In this document: one piece after another, positions 27,804 to 39,955 of the stretch
How positions within the stretch are numbered: position 1 is the stretch's first letter
Layout of the letters: each line of letters starts with the position of its first letter
From: Belnapia sp. F-4-1
Lineage (GTDB): Bacteria > Pseudomonadota > Alphaproteobacteria > Acetobacterales > Acetobacteraceae
Assembly (NCBI RefSeq): GCF_000802185.1
Contig: NZ_KN676113.1
Coordinates: forward strand, 3,930,359 to 3,987,419
Length of the DNA stretch: 57,061 nucleotides
Direction of reading: 5' to 3'
Program-made: the position numbers and the translations under genes
Notes under the pieces: model-generated
What the model was told of the DNA's origin: nothing
What the model saw: the letters and a program-made list of their open reading frames with translations, nothing else
Database searches by the model: none

Positions 27804-27804
<1 letters not shown>
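25687..27804 (-). CDS. rnr: Ribonuclease R
   Basis: A 705-residue 3'-5' exoribonuclease that degrades structured RNA. It has an N-terminal winged-helix region (SKEELRRFIEAAPGKVGKSEI), cold-shock domains, the RNB domain with the metal-binding Asp cluster in TIDGEDARDFDDAVW, the HFTSPIRRYADLLVHR motif and a C-terminal S1 domain (GDVFPAHISGVTRFGLFV). The ATG at 27804 shares a base with the topA stop (TGATG), so translation is coupled; ATG 27801 is equivalent. It is part of the long minus-strand housekeeping run. Confidence 0.95.
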
Positions 27805-30578
<2,774 letters not shown>

Positions 30579-30640
30579 GGACTCCAGTCCCCCCGGCCCT
30601 GGCGGCCGGGCTTGAATTCCGGTCCCGGCGGCATCCGTCC

Positions 30641-31738
30641 CTAGGCCTGGCCGGTGAGCGCAACCCGGTTGCCTGGGAGCATCTCAATCTGCCCGGCCAG
30701 TTCGAGATCGAGAAGGATCGCCTGGACCGCGGAGGGCGACAGGTGGCAGCGCCGCACCACCTCGTCAACCGCTATGGCGGCGGTTCCAAGCAATTCAAAG
30801 ACTTGTCCAGCCTCACCGGGCGGCAGGGCCAGGGCGGGCGAGGCATCGTGCTCCGGGCGCGGGGTGAACAGGGGTTCGGCATGCGGCGCCTCGGGCAGGT
30901 TCGGCAGCACGTCCTCGGCCGATTCGGTGATGTGCGCGCCCTGGCGGATCAGGTCGTTCGACCCGCGACAGCGCAGTTCGAGCGGGTTGCCGGGGACGGC
31001 GAAGAGCTCCCGCCCCAACTCCAGCCCCAGCCGTGCCGTGATGAGGCTGCCGGAGCGCTGCGCCGCCTCGACCACGACGATGCCCATGGCGAGCGCCGCG
31101 ACGATCCGGTTCCGCCGCGGGAAATGCTGGGCGAGGGGCGCGGTGCCGAGCGGCGCCTCGGCCAGCACCGCGCCGCCCTCGGCGGCGATGCGGGCCTGAA
31201 GCGCGGCATGTTCGGCTGGGTAAGGCCGGTCGAGCCCGGTGGCGACCACCGCCACCGTCCGGCCCTCCCGCATGGCGCCGAGATGGGCGGCCGCATCGAT
31301 TCCGCGCGCCATGCCGGAGACGATGACGAGTCCGGCCTTGGCCAGGTCCACGGCGAGCGCATCGGCCACGCGACGCCCGGCGGTGGAGGCGCTGCGGGCG
31401 CCGACGATGGCCACTGCGCGCGGGGCGAGCGCCGCCGGGTCGCCGAGCAGGGCGATGGCCGGCGGCGGGTCGTAGAGCGTCTCCAGCAGCGGCGGATAGC
31501 TGGGCAGGCCGAGGAAGAGGAAGCGTCCGCCCAGCTTGGCGACAGCCGCCATCTCCCGTTCCGCGAGGCTCGCCGCCGGCGGGACCAGCTTGCCCTTGCT
31601 GAAGTCGGGCAAGGCTTCGAGCGCCGCACGGGCCGTGCCGAAGCGGGCGAGCAGACGTTGGAAGATCTGCGGCCCGAGCCCTTCGGTGCGGGCAAGGCGA
31701 AGGCGGTCGAGCGTATCGGCGGTCATCGGCACAGCCAT
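30641..31738 (-). CDS. dprA: DNA-processing protein DprA
   Basis: A 365-residue DprA/Smf protein that loads RecA onto incoming single-stranded DNA during transformation. It shows an N-terminal SAM-like region, the Rossmann-like core (AVAIVGARSASTAGRRVAD, IVSGMARGIDAAAHLGAM, PRRNRIVAALA, RSGSLITA) and a C-terminal winged-helix domain (AIAVDEVVRRCHLSPSAVQ). ATG 31738 lies inside a perfect inverted repeat and just after a five-codon frame (see repeat). ATG 31726 is an alternative. Downstream is topA. Confidence 0.94.
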   Translation of the reverse strand: MAVPMTADTLDRLRLARTEGLGPQIFQRLLARFGTARAALEALPDFSKGKLVPPAASLAEREMAAVAKLGGRFLFLGLPSYPPLLETLYDPPPAIALLGDPAALAPRAVAIVGARSASTAGRRVADALAVDLAKAGLVIVSGMARGIDAAAHLGAMREGRTVAVVATGLDRPYPAEHAALQARIAAEGGAVLAEAPLGTAPLAQHFPRRNRIVAALAMGIVVVEAAQRSGSLITARLGLELGRELFAVPGNPLELRCRGSNDLIRQGAHITESAEDVLPNLPEAPHAEPLFTPRPEHDASPALALPPGEAGQVFELLGTAAIAVDEVVRRCHLSPSAVQAILLDLELAGQIEMLPGNRVALTGQA

Positions 31739-31761
31739 GGTTCACTGGTCAGGAACCATGG
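31735..31761 (-). repeat. Perfect 9-bp inverted repeat covering the dprA start codon
   Basis: CCATGGTTC (31735-31743) and GAACCATGG (31753-31761) are separated by nine bases. In the minus-strand mRNA the 3' arm contains the dprA AUG, and the 5' arm contains another AUG that opens a five-codon frame (Met-Val-Pro-Asp-Gln-stop) preceded by GGAAGG. The stop is three bases before the dprA AUG. Confidence 0.7.
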
Positions 31762-31793
31762 CCTTCCGCCGAAGTCCAGCATTTCGTTTTGAC

Positions 31794-32375
31794 TTACTTA
31801 CGACCGATCCGGGGCTCCGTCCCCGCCAGCAGCCGCTCGATATTCGGCCTGTGCCGAATGACGACCAGCAGGGCGATCCCCGCACTGAACAGCGCGAGGT
31901 CGTGGCGCCCGGCCACCAGCGCCAGTACCGGCGCCGCGACGCAGGCCACGAGCGCGCTCGCCGAGGAAATGCGGGTGAGGAAGGCCGTCGCCAGCCAGAC
32001 CAGCGCCGCACCGAGGCCAAGCCACCAGGCCGCCGCCAGCAGCACGCCGCCGCCCGTCGCCACGCTCTTGCCGCCCCTGAAGCCGAGCCAGACGGGGAAG
32101 GCATGGCCCAGCACGGCGCCGAAGCCGGCCGCCAGCCCCGCCTGCTCGCCCCAGAGGCTGCCCGCCAACCACAGCGCAAGCGCCCCCTTGGCGATATCGA
32201 GTGCCAGGGTCGCGGCGGCGAGGGACTTCTTGCCCGTCCGCAGCACATTGGTCGCGCCGATGCTGCCGGAGCCGATGGAGCGGACGTCGCCGAGGCCGGC
32301 GGTCCGCACTAGCAGCAGCCCCCAAGGGACGGAGCCCAGCAGATAGCCGAATAGAAGGGCGAGCAGCAGGCTCAT
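31794..32375 (-). CDS. plsY: Glycerol-3-phosphate acyltransferase PlsY
   Basis: A 193-residue inner-membrane acyltransferase that moves an acyl group from acyl-phosphate to glycerol-3-phosphate, the first step of phospholipid synthesis. The signature RSIGSGSIGATNVLRTGKK and the later LGHAFPVWLGFRGGKSVATG are present between several hydrophobic segments, and the C-terminus VIRHRPNIERLLAGTE is typical. Its ATG overlaps the stop of the pyrC homologue. Length is normal. Confidence 0.95.
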   Translation of the reverse strand: MSLLLALLFGYLLGSVPWGLLLVRTAGLGDVRSIGSGSIGATNVLRTGKKSLAAATLALDIAKGALALWLAGSLWGEQAGLAAGFGAVLGHAFPVWLGFRGGKSVATGGGVLLAAAWWLGLGAALVWLATAFLTRISSASALVACVAAPVLALVAGRHDLALFSAGIALLVVIRHRPNIERLLAGTEPRIGRK

Positions 32376-33649
32376 GCGGTGTAGACCCTCCGGCCAGCCT
32401 TCCAGGTGCCGATCACCCGACCCTCCAGCGCCCGCCCGTCGAAGGGCGAGTTCTGCGCCTTCCCGGGCAGGGCGCCCGCCTTGACCTGCCAGCCCCGGTC
32501 CAACTCGAACAGCACCAGGTCGGCCGCCGCGCCCTTGGCCAGCTGCCCGACCGGCAGGCCGAGCAGCCCCGCCGGCCGCGCCGTCAGCAGGCCGAGTGCC
32601 TGGAGCAGCGGCAGGTCTCCGCCATGCACCCGGGCGAGGGTGACGCCGAGCAGCGTGGCGAGGCCCGCGCCGCCCGCCTCGGCCTGGGCGAAGGGCAGGC
32701 GCTTGTCGTCGGCATCATGCGGCTGATGGTCAGAAGCGACGGCATCGATGGTGCCGTCCTGCAGCGCCGCGACCACCGCCAGACGGTCCGCCTCCGGCCG
32801 TAGCGGCGGGGAGAGCTTGGCATAGGTGCGGTAGTCGCCGATCGCCGTCTCGTTCAGGTCGAAATAGGGCGGTGCCGTGTCGCAGGTGACGGCCAGCCCC
32901 TCGGCCTTCGCGGCGCGGATGAGGTCGAGCGCCGCCGCGGTGCTGACATGGGCGAAATGCACATGCCCCCCCGTCAGGCGCGCGAGGGCGATGTCGCGCT
33001 GCACCATCATCGCCTCCGCCGCCGCCGGGATGCCGGGCAGGCCGAGCCGCGTCGCCAGCTCGCCCTCCGTCGCTGCGCCGCCCGTGGCGAGGCCGGGCTC
33101 CTCCGGATGCTGCACCACCATCCGCCCGAAGGCGCGGGCATAGGAAAGGGCGAGGCGCATGGTCCGCGCGTGGCCGATCGCCCGCCTGCCATCGGTGAAG
33201 GCGACGGCGCCGGCTTCCAGCAGCAGCCCGTATTCCGCAATCTCGCGGCCCTCGCAATGCTTGGTCGCGGCGGCATAGGGGAGGAGGGTGATGCTGCCCG
33301 TCGCCTCGCCGCGGCGGAGGACGAACTGCACGAGCGCCGGGTCGTCCAGCGCCGGATCGGTATCCGGCAGGACGCAGAGCGTGGTGATGCCGCCCGCCAC
33401 CGCGGCAGCTGCTGCGGAGGCGATGGTTTCGCGATGCTCCGCCCCCGGCTCGCCGATGGCGGCGCGGAGATCGACCAGCCCCGGGGCGAGGCAGGCGCCA
33501 TGGGCCTCGACGATCTCGGCGCCCTCGGGGCGGGAAAGGTTGGGGCCGTGGTCGAGGATCAGCCCGCCCCGGACCAGGAGGTCGCCCGGCGCGTCGAGGC
33601 CGGAGGCAGGGTCGAGCAGGCGGGCGCCTGCGATCAGCACGTCACGCAT
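32372..33649 (-). CDS. pyrC: Dihydroorotase-like protein, probably non-catalytic partner of PyrB
   Basis: A 425-residue amidohydrolase-fold protein of the class I dihydroorotase group. The metal-binding HxH that normally follows PGLVD is missing ([14 protein letters not shown]), whereas later ligand-like positions remain ([28 protein letters not shown]). Such pseudo-dihydroorotases (PyrX/PyrC') are known as structural partners of aspartate carbamoyltransferase. The gene overlaps pyrB by eight bases and plsY by four, consistent with a PyrB complex; an active PyrC should be elsewhere in the genome. ATG 33649 gives the standard N-terminus [14 protein letters not shown]. Confidence 0.9.
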   Translation of the reverse strand: MRDVLIAGARLLDPASGLDAPGDLLVRGGLILDHGPNLSRPEGAEIVEAHGACLAPGLVDLRAAIGEPGAEHRETIASAAAAAVAGGITTLCVLPDTDPALDDPALVQFVLRRGEATGSITLLPYAAATKHCEGREIAEYGLLLEAGAVAFTDGRRAIGHARTMRLALSYARAFGRMVVQHPEEPGLATGGAATEGELATRLGLPGIPAAAEAMMVQRDIALARLTGGHVHFAHVSTAAALDLIRAAKAEGLAVTCDTAPPYFDLNETAIGDYRTYAKLSPPLRPEADRLAVVAALQDGTIDAVASDHQPHDADDKRLPFAQAEAGGAGLATLLGVTLARVHGGDLPLLQALGLLTARPAGLLGLPVGQLAKGAAADLVLFELDRGWQVKAGALPGKAQNSPFDGRALEGRVIGTWKAGRRVYTA

Positions 33650-34592
33650 TTCGGCGAAGGTCCCGCGCCAGCACGTCCAGCACCGCCATTCGGCAGGCGA
33701 CGCCCATCTCCACCTGCTCGCCGATGACGCTGCGCTCCGGGTCGTCGGCGATGGCACTGTCGATCTCGATGCCGCGGTTCATCGGGCCCGGATGCATCAC
33801 CATCGCATCCGGCTTCGCCCAACCGAGCTTCTCCCGGTCGAGGCCGAAGAAGCGGAAGAACTCCCGCGATGAGGGGACGAGGCCGCCCGTCATCCGCTCC
33901 TTCTGCAGGCGCAGCATCATGACCACATCGGCACCGGCAAGGCCCGCCTTCATGTCGTGGAAGACCTCGACGCCGAGCCGCGCCGCCTCGGCCGGGATCA
34001 GGGTCGGCGGGCCGATGACCCGCACGCGGGCGTTCATCGCCGTCAGCAGGTGGATGTTGGACCGGGCGACCCGGCTGTGCAGCACGTCGCCGCAGATGGC
34101 GACGACCAGCCCCTCCAGCCGCCCCTTGCGGCGGCGGATGGTCAGCGCGTCGAGCAGCGCCTGGGTCGGGTGCTCATGCGTGCCGTCGCCGGCATTGATG
34201 ACGCTGGCCGAGACCTTCTGCGACAGCAGGGCAGGGGCGCCGGACTGGGCGTGGCGGACCACCAGCAGGTCGCAATGCATGGCGTTCAGCGTGGTCGCCG
34301 TGTCGATCAGCGTCTCGCCCTTGTTCACCGAGGAGTTGGAGACGGACATGTTGATCACATCCGCCCCCAGCCGCTTGCCGGCCAGTTCGAAGCTGGTGCG
34401 CGTCCGGGTGCTGTCCTCGAAGAAGAGGTTGATGAGGGTCCGGCCGCGCAGCAGGTCCCGCTGCGTCTTCCCCTGCCGGTTGAGCAGGGCATAGCTCTCG
34501 GCCAGGTCGAGCAGGGCGCCGATATGCGGCGGCTCCAGCCCCTCGATGGCGAGGAGATGGCCATCGGGGAGGATGGGGAAGGAAAAGGACAT
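33642..34592 (-). CDS. pyrB: Aspartate carbamoyltransferase catalytic subunit
   Basis: A 316-residue enzyme that forms carbamoyl-aspartate in pyrimidine synthesis. The carbamoyl-phosphate-binding [13 protein letters not shown] motif near residue 55, the [17 protein letters not shown] motif and HPGPMNRG near the C-terminus are present. No pyrI regulatory gene follows; instead the next gene is the pseudo-dihydroorotase. ATG 34592 gives the normal length; it is 16 bases after the ruvX stop. Confidence 0.96.
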   Translation of the reverse strand: MSFSFPILPDGHLLAIEGLEPPHIGALLDLAESYALLNRQGKTQRDLLRGRTLINLFFEDSTRTRTSFELAGKRLGADVINMSVSNSSVNKGETLIDTATTLNAMHCDLLVVRHAQSGAPALLSQKVSASVINAGDGTHEHPTQALLDALTIRRRKGRLEGLVVAICGDVLHSRVARSNIHLLTAMNARVRVIGPPTLIPAEAARLGVEVFHDMKAGLAGADVVMMLRLQKERMTGGLVPSSREFFRFFGLDREKLGWAKPDAMVMHPGPMNRGIEIDSAIADDPERSVIGEQVEMGVACRMAVLDVLARDLRRNA

Positions 34593-34608
34593 CCAGGACT
34601 CGCCACTC

Positions 34609-35091
34609 TCAGATCGGCGGGACACTAGCCGCCGGGCGGCTGGCATCCAAGGCCGCCTGGAGCATGTAGGCCGCCGCCGCCGCATCGACCGCCGCCGCCC
34701 GCTTGGCCCGGCTGAGATCGGCCTCGACCATCATCCGGTTCACCGCCGCGCTCGACAGCCGTTCGTCCCACATGGCGACCGGCAGGCCGACCGCCGCGGC
34801 GATCGCCATGGCCCAGTCCTTCGACGCCTGGGCCGCCGGGCCGAAGCTGCCGTCCATGGAGAGCGGCAGGCCGGCGACCAGCCCGCCCACCGCCTCCTTA
34901 GCAACGATCGCGCGCAGCTCCGCGGCATTGGCCGCGAGCTTGCCCCGCTTCAGGCTGCCATAGGGGCTGGCCAGCAGCAGCGAGGCGTCGGAAAGAGCAA
35001 GGCCGACCAGCTTGCTCCCCGGGTCGAGCCCCAGCAGGCGTTGCCCCCGGGGGAGGGCCGAACGGAGGTCGGTCAGGTTGAAGAGCGCCAT
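34609..35091 (-). CDS. ruvX: Holliday junction resolvase RuvX (YqgF family)
   Basis: A 160-residue RNase-H-fold protein with the acidic-site N-terminal motif [32 protein letters not shown] and [17 protein letters not shown], the standard YqgF/RuvX landmarks. Family members act in 16S rRNA 5'-end maturation and possibly Holliday-junction resolution. It is the first gene of the long minus-strand run and is divergent from gatC with only 44 bases between starts. Confidence 0.93.
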   Translation of the reverse strand: MALFNLTDLRSALPRGQRLLGLDPGSKLVGLALSDASLLLASPYGSLKRGKLAANAAELRAIVAKEAVGGLVAGLPLSMDGSFGPAAQASKDWAMAIAAAVGLPVAMWDERLSSAAVNRMMVEADLSRAKRAAAVDAAAAAYMLQAALDASRPAASVPPI

Positions 35092-35135
35092 GCGGGGCCT
35101 TATAGCCCCCTCTCTCGTGCAGACTGGAATGGCCC

Positions 35136-35423
35136 ATGTCCCTCGATATCGCGACGGTCCGCCGCATCGCCGCCTTGGCCCGCATCCGGCTGGAGGAGGG
35201 CGAGCTGGCCCAGGCCCAGGCGGAGCTGAACGGCATCCTCGGCTGGATCGAGCAGCTGCAGGCGGTGAACACCGAGGGCGTGGAGCCGATGGCCGGCGGC
35301 GGCGCCGTCGCCCTCCGCCCGCGCCCGGATGCGGTCACCGATGGCAGCATCGCCGACAAGATCCTCGCCAATGCGCCCGACCGTCAGGGCGACTATTTCG
35401 GCGTTCCCAAGGTGGTGGAATAA
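35136..35423 (+). CDS. gatC: Asp-tRNA(Asn)/Glu-tRNA(Gln) amidotransferase subunit C
   Basis: A 95-residue GatC. The N-terminal [19 protein letters not shown] and middle [22 protein letters not shown] are family-defining, as is the end ([19 protein letters not shown]). It wraps around GatA and stabilises the complex. gatA starts two bases after its stop. Confidence 0.96.
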   Translation: MSLDIATVRRIAALARIRLEEGELAQAQAELNGILGWIEQLQAVNTEGVEPMAGGGAVALRPRPDAVTDGSIADKILANAPDRQGDYFGVPKVVE

Positions 35424-35424
35424 G

Positions 35425-36912
35425 ATGCACCCGACCGACTTCACCCTGCGCGGCGCCATCGACGCGCTGAACGAGGGCATCATCAGCTCCGTCGAGCTGA
35501 CGACTGCGCATCTCGACGCCATCGCGGCGCTCAACCCGCGCCTCAACGCCTACATCACCGTCACCGGCGAACAGGCGCTGGAGCAGGCCCGCGCCAGCGA
35601 TGCGCGGCGGAAGGAAGGCGTGGCCGGCCCGCTCGAGGGCGTGCCGCTTGCCATCAAGGACCTGTTCTGCACGGCGGGGACGTTGACCACCGCCGGCAGC
35701 CGCATCCTTGGCCGCTTCACCCCGCCCTATGAAAGCACAGTCTCCGGCAACCTGCTGCGGGACGGCGCGGTCTTCCTCGGGAAGGCGAATCTCGACGAAT
35801 TCGCCATGGGCTCGTCCAACACCACCAGCGCCTCCGGGCCGGTGGAGAACCCCTGGTCGCGCGCCAACGACCCGGATACGCGGCTGGTGCCCGGCGGCTC
35901 CTCCGGCGGCTCGGCCGCGGCCGTCGCGGCGCGGCTGGCGCTCGGCGCCACGGCGACGGATACCGGCGGCTCCATCCGCCAGCCGGCCGCCTTCTGCGGC
36001 ATCGCCGGCATCAAGCCGACCTATGGCCGGTGCAGCCGCTTCGGCATCGTCGCCTTCGCCTCCTCGCTCGACCAGGCGGGCCCCGTCGCGCGCACCGTCG
36101 AGGATTGCGCCATCCTGCTGAAGTCCATGGCGGGCTTCGACCCGAAGGACAGCACCAGCGCCGATGTCCCGGTGCCCGATTTTGCCGCTGCCTGCGCCCG
36201 CGGCGTGAAGGGGCTGCGGATCGGCGTGCCGAAGGAGTACCGGCTGGAGGGCACGCCGCCCGAGATCGAGGCTTTGTGGGAACAGGGCCTCGAATGGCTG
36301 CGCGCGCAGGGGGCCGAGACGGTCGAGATCAGCCTGCCGCACACCAAGTATGCGCTGCCGACCTACTACATCGTCGCCCCGGCCGAGGCCTCCTCCAACC
36401 TCGCCCGTTATGACGGCGTGCGCTTCGGCCTGCGCGTCACGGAGCAGGGCAGCGACCTGCGCGACCTTTACGAGCGGACGCGGGCCCAGGGCTTCGGCGC
36501 CGAGGTCCGCCGGCGCATCCTGATCGGCACCTATGTGCTGAGCGCCGGCTACTACGACGCCTACTACCTGAAGGCGCAGAAGATCCGCGCCCTCATCAAG
36601 CGCGACTTCGACGAGGCCTTCGGCAAGGTCGATGCCATCGTCACCCCGGCCACGCCCTCGGCGGCGTTCGGGATGGATGAGAAGCAGGACGACCCGGTGA
36701 AGATGTACCTGAACGACGTCTTCACCGTGACGGCGAACCTCGCCGGGCTGCCGGGCCTCGCGGTCCCGGCCGGGCTCGACGCCCAGGGGCTGCCGCTCGG
36801 CCTGCAGGTGATCGGCAAGTCCTTCGACGAGGAAACGGTCTTCGCCGTCGGTGCGGCGATCGAGCAGGCGGCGAATTTCACCGCATTGCCGCGGCTGCGG
36901 GCGGGCGCCTAG
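35425..36912 (+). CDS. gatA: Asp-tRNA(Asn)/Glu-tRNA(Gln) amidotransferase subunit A
   Basis: A 495-residue amidase-signature enzyme that releases ammonia from glutamine for GatB. The Ser-cisSer-Lys triad is visible: Lys in [12 protein letters not shown] and the serines in [15 protein letters not shown] and [15 protein letters not shown]. Length is standard. It sits between gatC and a small gene, in the gatCAB operon. Confidence 0.97.
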   Translation: MHPTDFTLRGAIDALNEGIISSVELTTAHLDAIAALNPRLNAYITVTGEQALEQARASDARRKEGVAGPLEGVPLAIKDLFCTAGTLTTAGSRILGRFTPPYESTVSGNLLRDGAVFLGKANLDEFAMGSSNTTSASGPVENPWSRANDPDTRLVPGGSSGGSAAAVAARLALGATATDTGGSIRQPAAFCGIAGIKPTYGRCSRFGIVAFASSLDQAGPVARTVEDCAILLKSMAGFDPKDSTSADVPVPDFAAACARGVKGLRIGVPKEYRLEGTPPEIEALWEQGLEWLRAQGAETVEISLPHTKYALPTYYIVAPAEASSNLARYDGVRFGLRVTEQGSDLRDLYERTRAQGFGAEVRRRILIGTYVLSAGYYDAYYLKAQKIRALIKRDFDEAFGKVDAIVTPATPSAAFGMDEKQDDPVKMYLNDVFTVTANLAGLPGLAVPAGLDAQGLPLGLQVIGKSFDEETVFAVGAAIEQAANFTALPRLRAGA

Positions 36913-36913
36913 C

Positions 36914-37276
36914 ATGCTCGACATGGACCGCAGCATCGACGCGATCCGCGCCGCGGCGGCCGAGCAGCGCTTCGTCAGCTATGGCCAGATCGCCAGGGCA
37001 AGCGACGTGCCGTGGAGCATGGCGGTGCGCAGCCAGATGCGCCCGCACCTGGAAGGCGTCTGCGGCCGCATGCTGACGGAGGCCGGCGCCATGATCTCGG
37101 CCATCGTCGTCAACCAGGACAATCTGCAGACCGGCGCGCTCGATCCGCAATCCCTCTCTGGCTTCGCCGATTGCGCGAGGCGGCTGGGATTGGGCATCGT
37201 CGAGGACCGGGAGGCATTCCTCCGTGAACAGCAGCGCCTGACCTTCGGTTGGGGCGCAAGGACGGAAAGCGCATGA
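36914..37276 (+). CDS. Small protein of unknown function inside the gat operon
   Basis: A 120-residue soluble protein ([18 protein letters not shown]). The segment [20 protein letters not shown] resembles a helix-turn-helix or MGMT-like DNA-binding stretch, and the middle ([17 protein letters not shown]) is less polar. It begins one base after the gatA stop and overlaps the gatB ATG by four bases (ATGA), so it is made together with the amidotransferase. I do not recognise a named family; a link with tRNA amidation or with GatCAB assembly is only suggested by position. Confidence 0.75.
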   Translation: MLDMDRSIDAIRAAAAEQRFVSYGQIARASDVPWSMAVRSQMRPHLEGVCGRMLTEAGAMISAIVVNQDNLQTGALDPQSLSGFADCARRLGLGIVEDREAFLREQQRLTFGWGARTESA

Positions 37277-38721
37277 CCTATACGATCGAAGGCCGCACCG
37301 GCCCCTGGGAAGTCGTCATCGGCCTCGAGGTCCACGCCCAGGTCACCTCGCAGGCCAAGCTGTTCAGCGGCGCCGCCACCGAATTTGGCGCCGCGCCGAA
37401 CAGCCAGGTTTCCTTCGTCGATGCCGGCTTCCCCGGCATGCTGCCCGTCATCAACCAGGAATGCGTGGCGCAGGCCGTGCGCACCGGGCTTGGGCTGAAG
37501 GCGGAGATCCATCTCTGGTCGCGCTTCGATCGGAAGAACTACTTCTATGCCGACCTGCCGCAAGGCTACCAGATCAGCCAGTTCGCCCATCCGATCGTCG
37601 GCACCGGCACGGTCGAGATCACGCTGGCGGACGGCAGCACCAAGGAGATCGGCATCACCCGGCTGCATCTCGAGCAGGATGCGGGCAAGTCGCTGCACGA
37701 CCAGCACCCGAGCAAGTCCTTCATCGACCTGAACCGCTCCGGCGTCGCGCTGATGGAGATCGTCTCGGAGCCCGACATGCGCTCGCCGGAGGAGGCGGGG
37801 GCATACCTCACCAAGCTCCGCCAGATCCTCCGCTACCTCGGCACCTGCGACGGCAACATGGACGAGGGCTCCATGCGGGCCGACGTCAACGTCTCTGTCC
37901 GCAAGGCGGGGGAAGGGTTCCGCACCCGCTGCGAGGTGAAGAACGTCAACTCCATCCGCTTCGTCATGCAGGCGGTGGAGGCCGAGGCGCGCCGCCAGAT
38001 CGAGGTCTGGGAGGAAGGCGGCACGGTCGAGCAGGAGACCCGCCTGTTCGACACCGGCCGCGGCGTGACGCGCTCCATGCGCTCCAAGGAGGATGCGCAT
38101 GACTACCGCTACTTCCCCGACCCGGACCTGCCGCCGCTGGTGCTGGAGGCCGATTGGGTCGAGCAGCTGAAAGCCTCGCTGCCCGAACTGCCGGACGAGC
38201 GCCGCGCGCGCTACGTGGCGATGGGCCTCTCGCCCTATGACGCCCATGTGCTGACGTTGGAGCGTGAGACGGCGGCCTTCTTCGAGGCCGTAGCCAAGGG
38301 CCGTGACGCCAAGACCGTGGCGAATTGGGTGACCGGCGACTTCTTCGCCGCGCTGAACCGCACCGGCCTAGGCGTGGAGGAGAGCCCGGTGAGCGCCGCC
38401 GCCCTTGGCGAGCTGCTGGACCTGATCGCCGACAAGACGATCAACGGCAAGATCGCCAAGGACGTGCTGGCGATCATGTTCGAGACCGGCGAGCGGCCGG
38501 GCGCCATCGTCGATGCGCGCGGCCTGCGTCAGGTGGTCGATACCGGCGCCATCGAGGCGGCGATCGACCGCGTGATGGAGGCCAATGCCGACAAGGTCGC
38601 CGAGTACCGCAGCGGCAAGGACAAGCTGTTCGGCTTCTTTGTCGGGCAGGTGATGAAGGCCATGCAGGGCAAGGGCAACCCGGCCCTGGTCAACGAGGTG
38701 CTGAAGCAGAAGCTGGCCTGA
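37273..38721 (+). CDS. gatB: Asp-tRNA(Asn)/Glu-tRNA(Gln) amidotransferase subunit B
   Basis: A 482-residue GatB, the kinase/transamidase subunit that activates the mischarged t[53 protein letters not shown] and the [11 protein letters not shown] motif are typical; the C-terminal YqeY-like tRNA-binding domain covers about residues 330-480. ATG 37273 overlaps the preceding gene's stop. Hairpins follow the stop. Confidence 0.97.
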   Translation: MTYTIEGRTGPWEVVIGLEVHAQVTSQAKLFSGAATEFGAAPNSQVSFVDAGFPGMLPVINQECVAQAVRTGLGLKAEIHLWSRFDRKNYFYADLPQGYQISQFAHPIVGTGTVEITLADGSTKEIGITRLHLEQDAGKSLHDQHPSKSFIDLNRSGVALMEIVSEPDMRSPEEAGAYLTKLRQILRYLGTCDGNMDEGSMRADVNVSVRKAGEGFRTRCEVKNVNSIRFVMQAVEAEARRQIEVWEEGGTVEQETRLFDTGRGVTRSMRSKEDAHDYRYFPDPDLPPLVLEADWVEQLKASLPELPDERRARYVAMGLSPYDAHVLTLERETAAFFEAVAKGRDAKTVANWVTGDFFAALNRTGLGVEESPVSAAALGELLDLIADKTINGKIAKDVLAIMFETGERPGAIVDARGLRQVVDTGAIEAAIDRVMEANADKVAEYRSGKDKLFGFFVGQVMKAMQGKGNPALVNEVLKQKLA

Positions 38722-38781
38722 GGAGGGACACGACCCTCCTCAACCTCAAGTCGAGCGGCGCCCTGGGGGGAAAGGGCGCCG
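38721..38781. terminator. Two hairpins between gatB and the TM2 gene
   Basis: AGGAGGG/CCCTCCT (38721-38740) and CGGCGCCCT/AGGGCGCCG (38756-38781, eight-base loop). They lie between convergent genes and could terminate both. There is no clear T-run; a second AGGGCGCCG at 38791-38799 could compete for pairing. Confidence 0.45.
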
Positions 38782-38788
38782 TCCTCCT

Positions 38789-39139
38789 TCAGGGCGCCGC
38801 GGCCACCGCCCCGTTGAGCTCCTTTGTCATGCCCGGAATGAGCACCGCATCAGCCAGCGCCCAGGTGCTGGTGGCGACGAAGCCGAGCAGGCCGAGGCCG
38901 CTCCAGATCAGCGGGACGGAGAGCACGGTGATGGCCGCCATGCCCGCGGCCGAGAGATTCCGGCCCAGGTAGAGGCGGTGCAGGCCAAACAGGCCGAACA
39001 CGGCCCAGATCAGGTAGGCAAGCGTCACCGACTTACGGCGCGCGGCCGGAAGCGACATTCCCAGCATGAAGACCATCCCCCAAAGTGCAGGGCCGCCACC
39101 ATTTCCCCTGGCCGGACCTGCACGCTCAGGTTGCGGCAT
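38789..39139 (-). CDS. TM2-domain membrane protein
   Basis: Up to 116 residues. The TM2 domain is visible as LAYLIWAVFGLFGLHRLYLGR followed by a second hydrophobic helix (AITVLSVPLIWSGLGLLGF); the short GLHRLYLG turn is the family signature. Function of TM2 proteins in bacteria is poorly known. ATG 39139 gives the longest form; ATG 39058 (MSLPAARRKS) would start just before the domain and is also plausible. Confidence 0.8.
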   Translation of the reverse strand: MPQPERAGPARGNGGGPALWGMVFMLGMSLPAARRKSVTLAYLIWAVFGLFGLHRLYLGRNLSAAGMAAITVLSVPLIWSGLGLLGFVATSTWALADAVLIPGMTKELNGAVAAAP

Positions 39140-39279
39140 GGCGCCGAAAATAGGAAGCGACTACAACGTTCCGCACGCGGGTTCGTGACCACAGGTGGCG
39201 CCGGTGCAACACCCTGCCGCCGCTCGCCAGCTCCTGCGGCCTCGGCTAGGCTCGGCCCAACGCATTCGGGACGAGCACC

Positions 39280-39909
39280 ATGATCGAGTTGCACACCTGG
39301 AACACGCCGAATGGCCGGAAGATCAGCGTCGCGCTTGAGGAGATGGGCCTGTCCTACACGGTGAAGACCGTGAACATCACCAAGGGCGAGCAATTCGACC
39401 CGGCCTTCCTCGCCTTCAGCCCGAACAACCGCATCCCGGCGATCATCGATCCGGAGGGGCCGGGCGGCCAGCCCATCACCGTCTTCGAAAGCGGCGCGAT
39501 TCTTCTCTATCTCGCCGAGAAAACGGGGAAATTCATGCCGCGCGAACTGCGCGCCCGGGTGCCGGTCCTGGAATGGCTGATGTGGCAGATGGGCGGTTTC
39601 GGCCCGATGCCCGGCCAGGTCCACCACTTCCTGATGCAGCCGGACGGGCCGGCCAAGGAATACGGCTTCACCCGCTACCATAACGAGACGAAGCGCCTCT
39701 ATGGCGTGCTCGACCGGCGCCTGGCCGGGCGCGACTACGTGGCGACCGAGGGCGAGCCGAGCATCGCCGACTTTGCCATCCTCGGCTGGGCCTGGCGGCA
39801 TGAGCGGCATCAGGTCCCCTTCGACGACCTGCCGAATGTCGCCGCTTGGTACGAGCGGATGATGGCCCGGCCGGCAACCGCCAAGGGCTTCGAGGTCCAT
39901 CTCGGCTGA
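39280..39909 (+). CDS. Glutathione S-transferase family protein (YfcG/Nu-class-like)
   Basis: A 209-residue GST. The thioredoxin-like N-terminal half has TWNTPNGRKISVALEEMG and the cis-Pro segment NNRIPAIIDPEG, with FESGAILLYLAEKTG binding glutathione; the C-terminal half is all-helical (SIADFAILGWAWR). The TPNG start and KGEQFDPAFLA..SPNN pattern match Nu-class enzymes such as YfcG, which have disulfide reductase or peroxidase activity. It stands alone on the plus strand. Confidence 0.92.
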   Translation: MIELHTWNTPNGRKISVALEEMGLSYTVKTVNITKGEQFDPAFLAFSPNNRIPAIIDPEGPGGQPITVFESGAILLYLAEKTGKFMPRELRARVPVLEWLMWQMGGFGPMPGQVHHFLMQPDGPAKEYGFTRYHNETKRLYGVLDRRLAGRDYVATEGEPSIADFAILGWAWRHERHQVPFDDLPNVAAWYERMMARPATAKGFEVHLG

Positions 39910-39955
39910 ACGCGGTTTCACTCGCCAGACGGGGCGGCTCGGCCATGCTGTGCGG

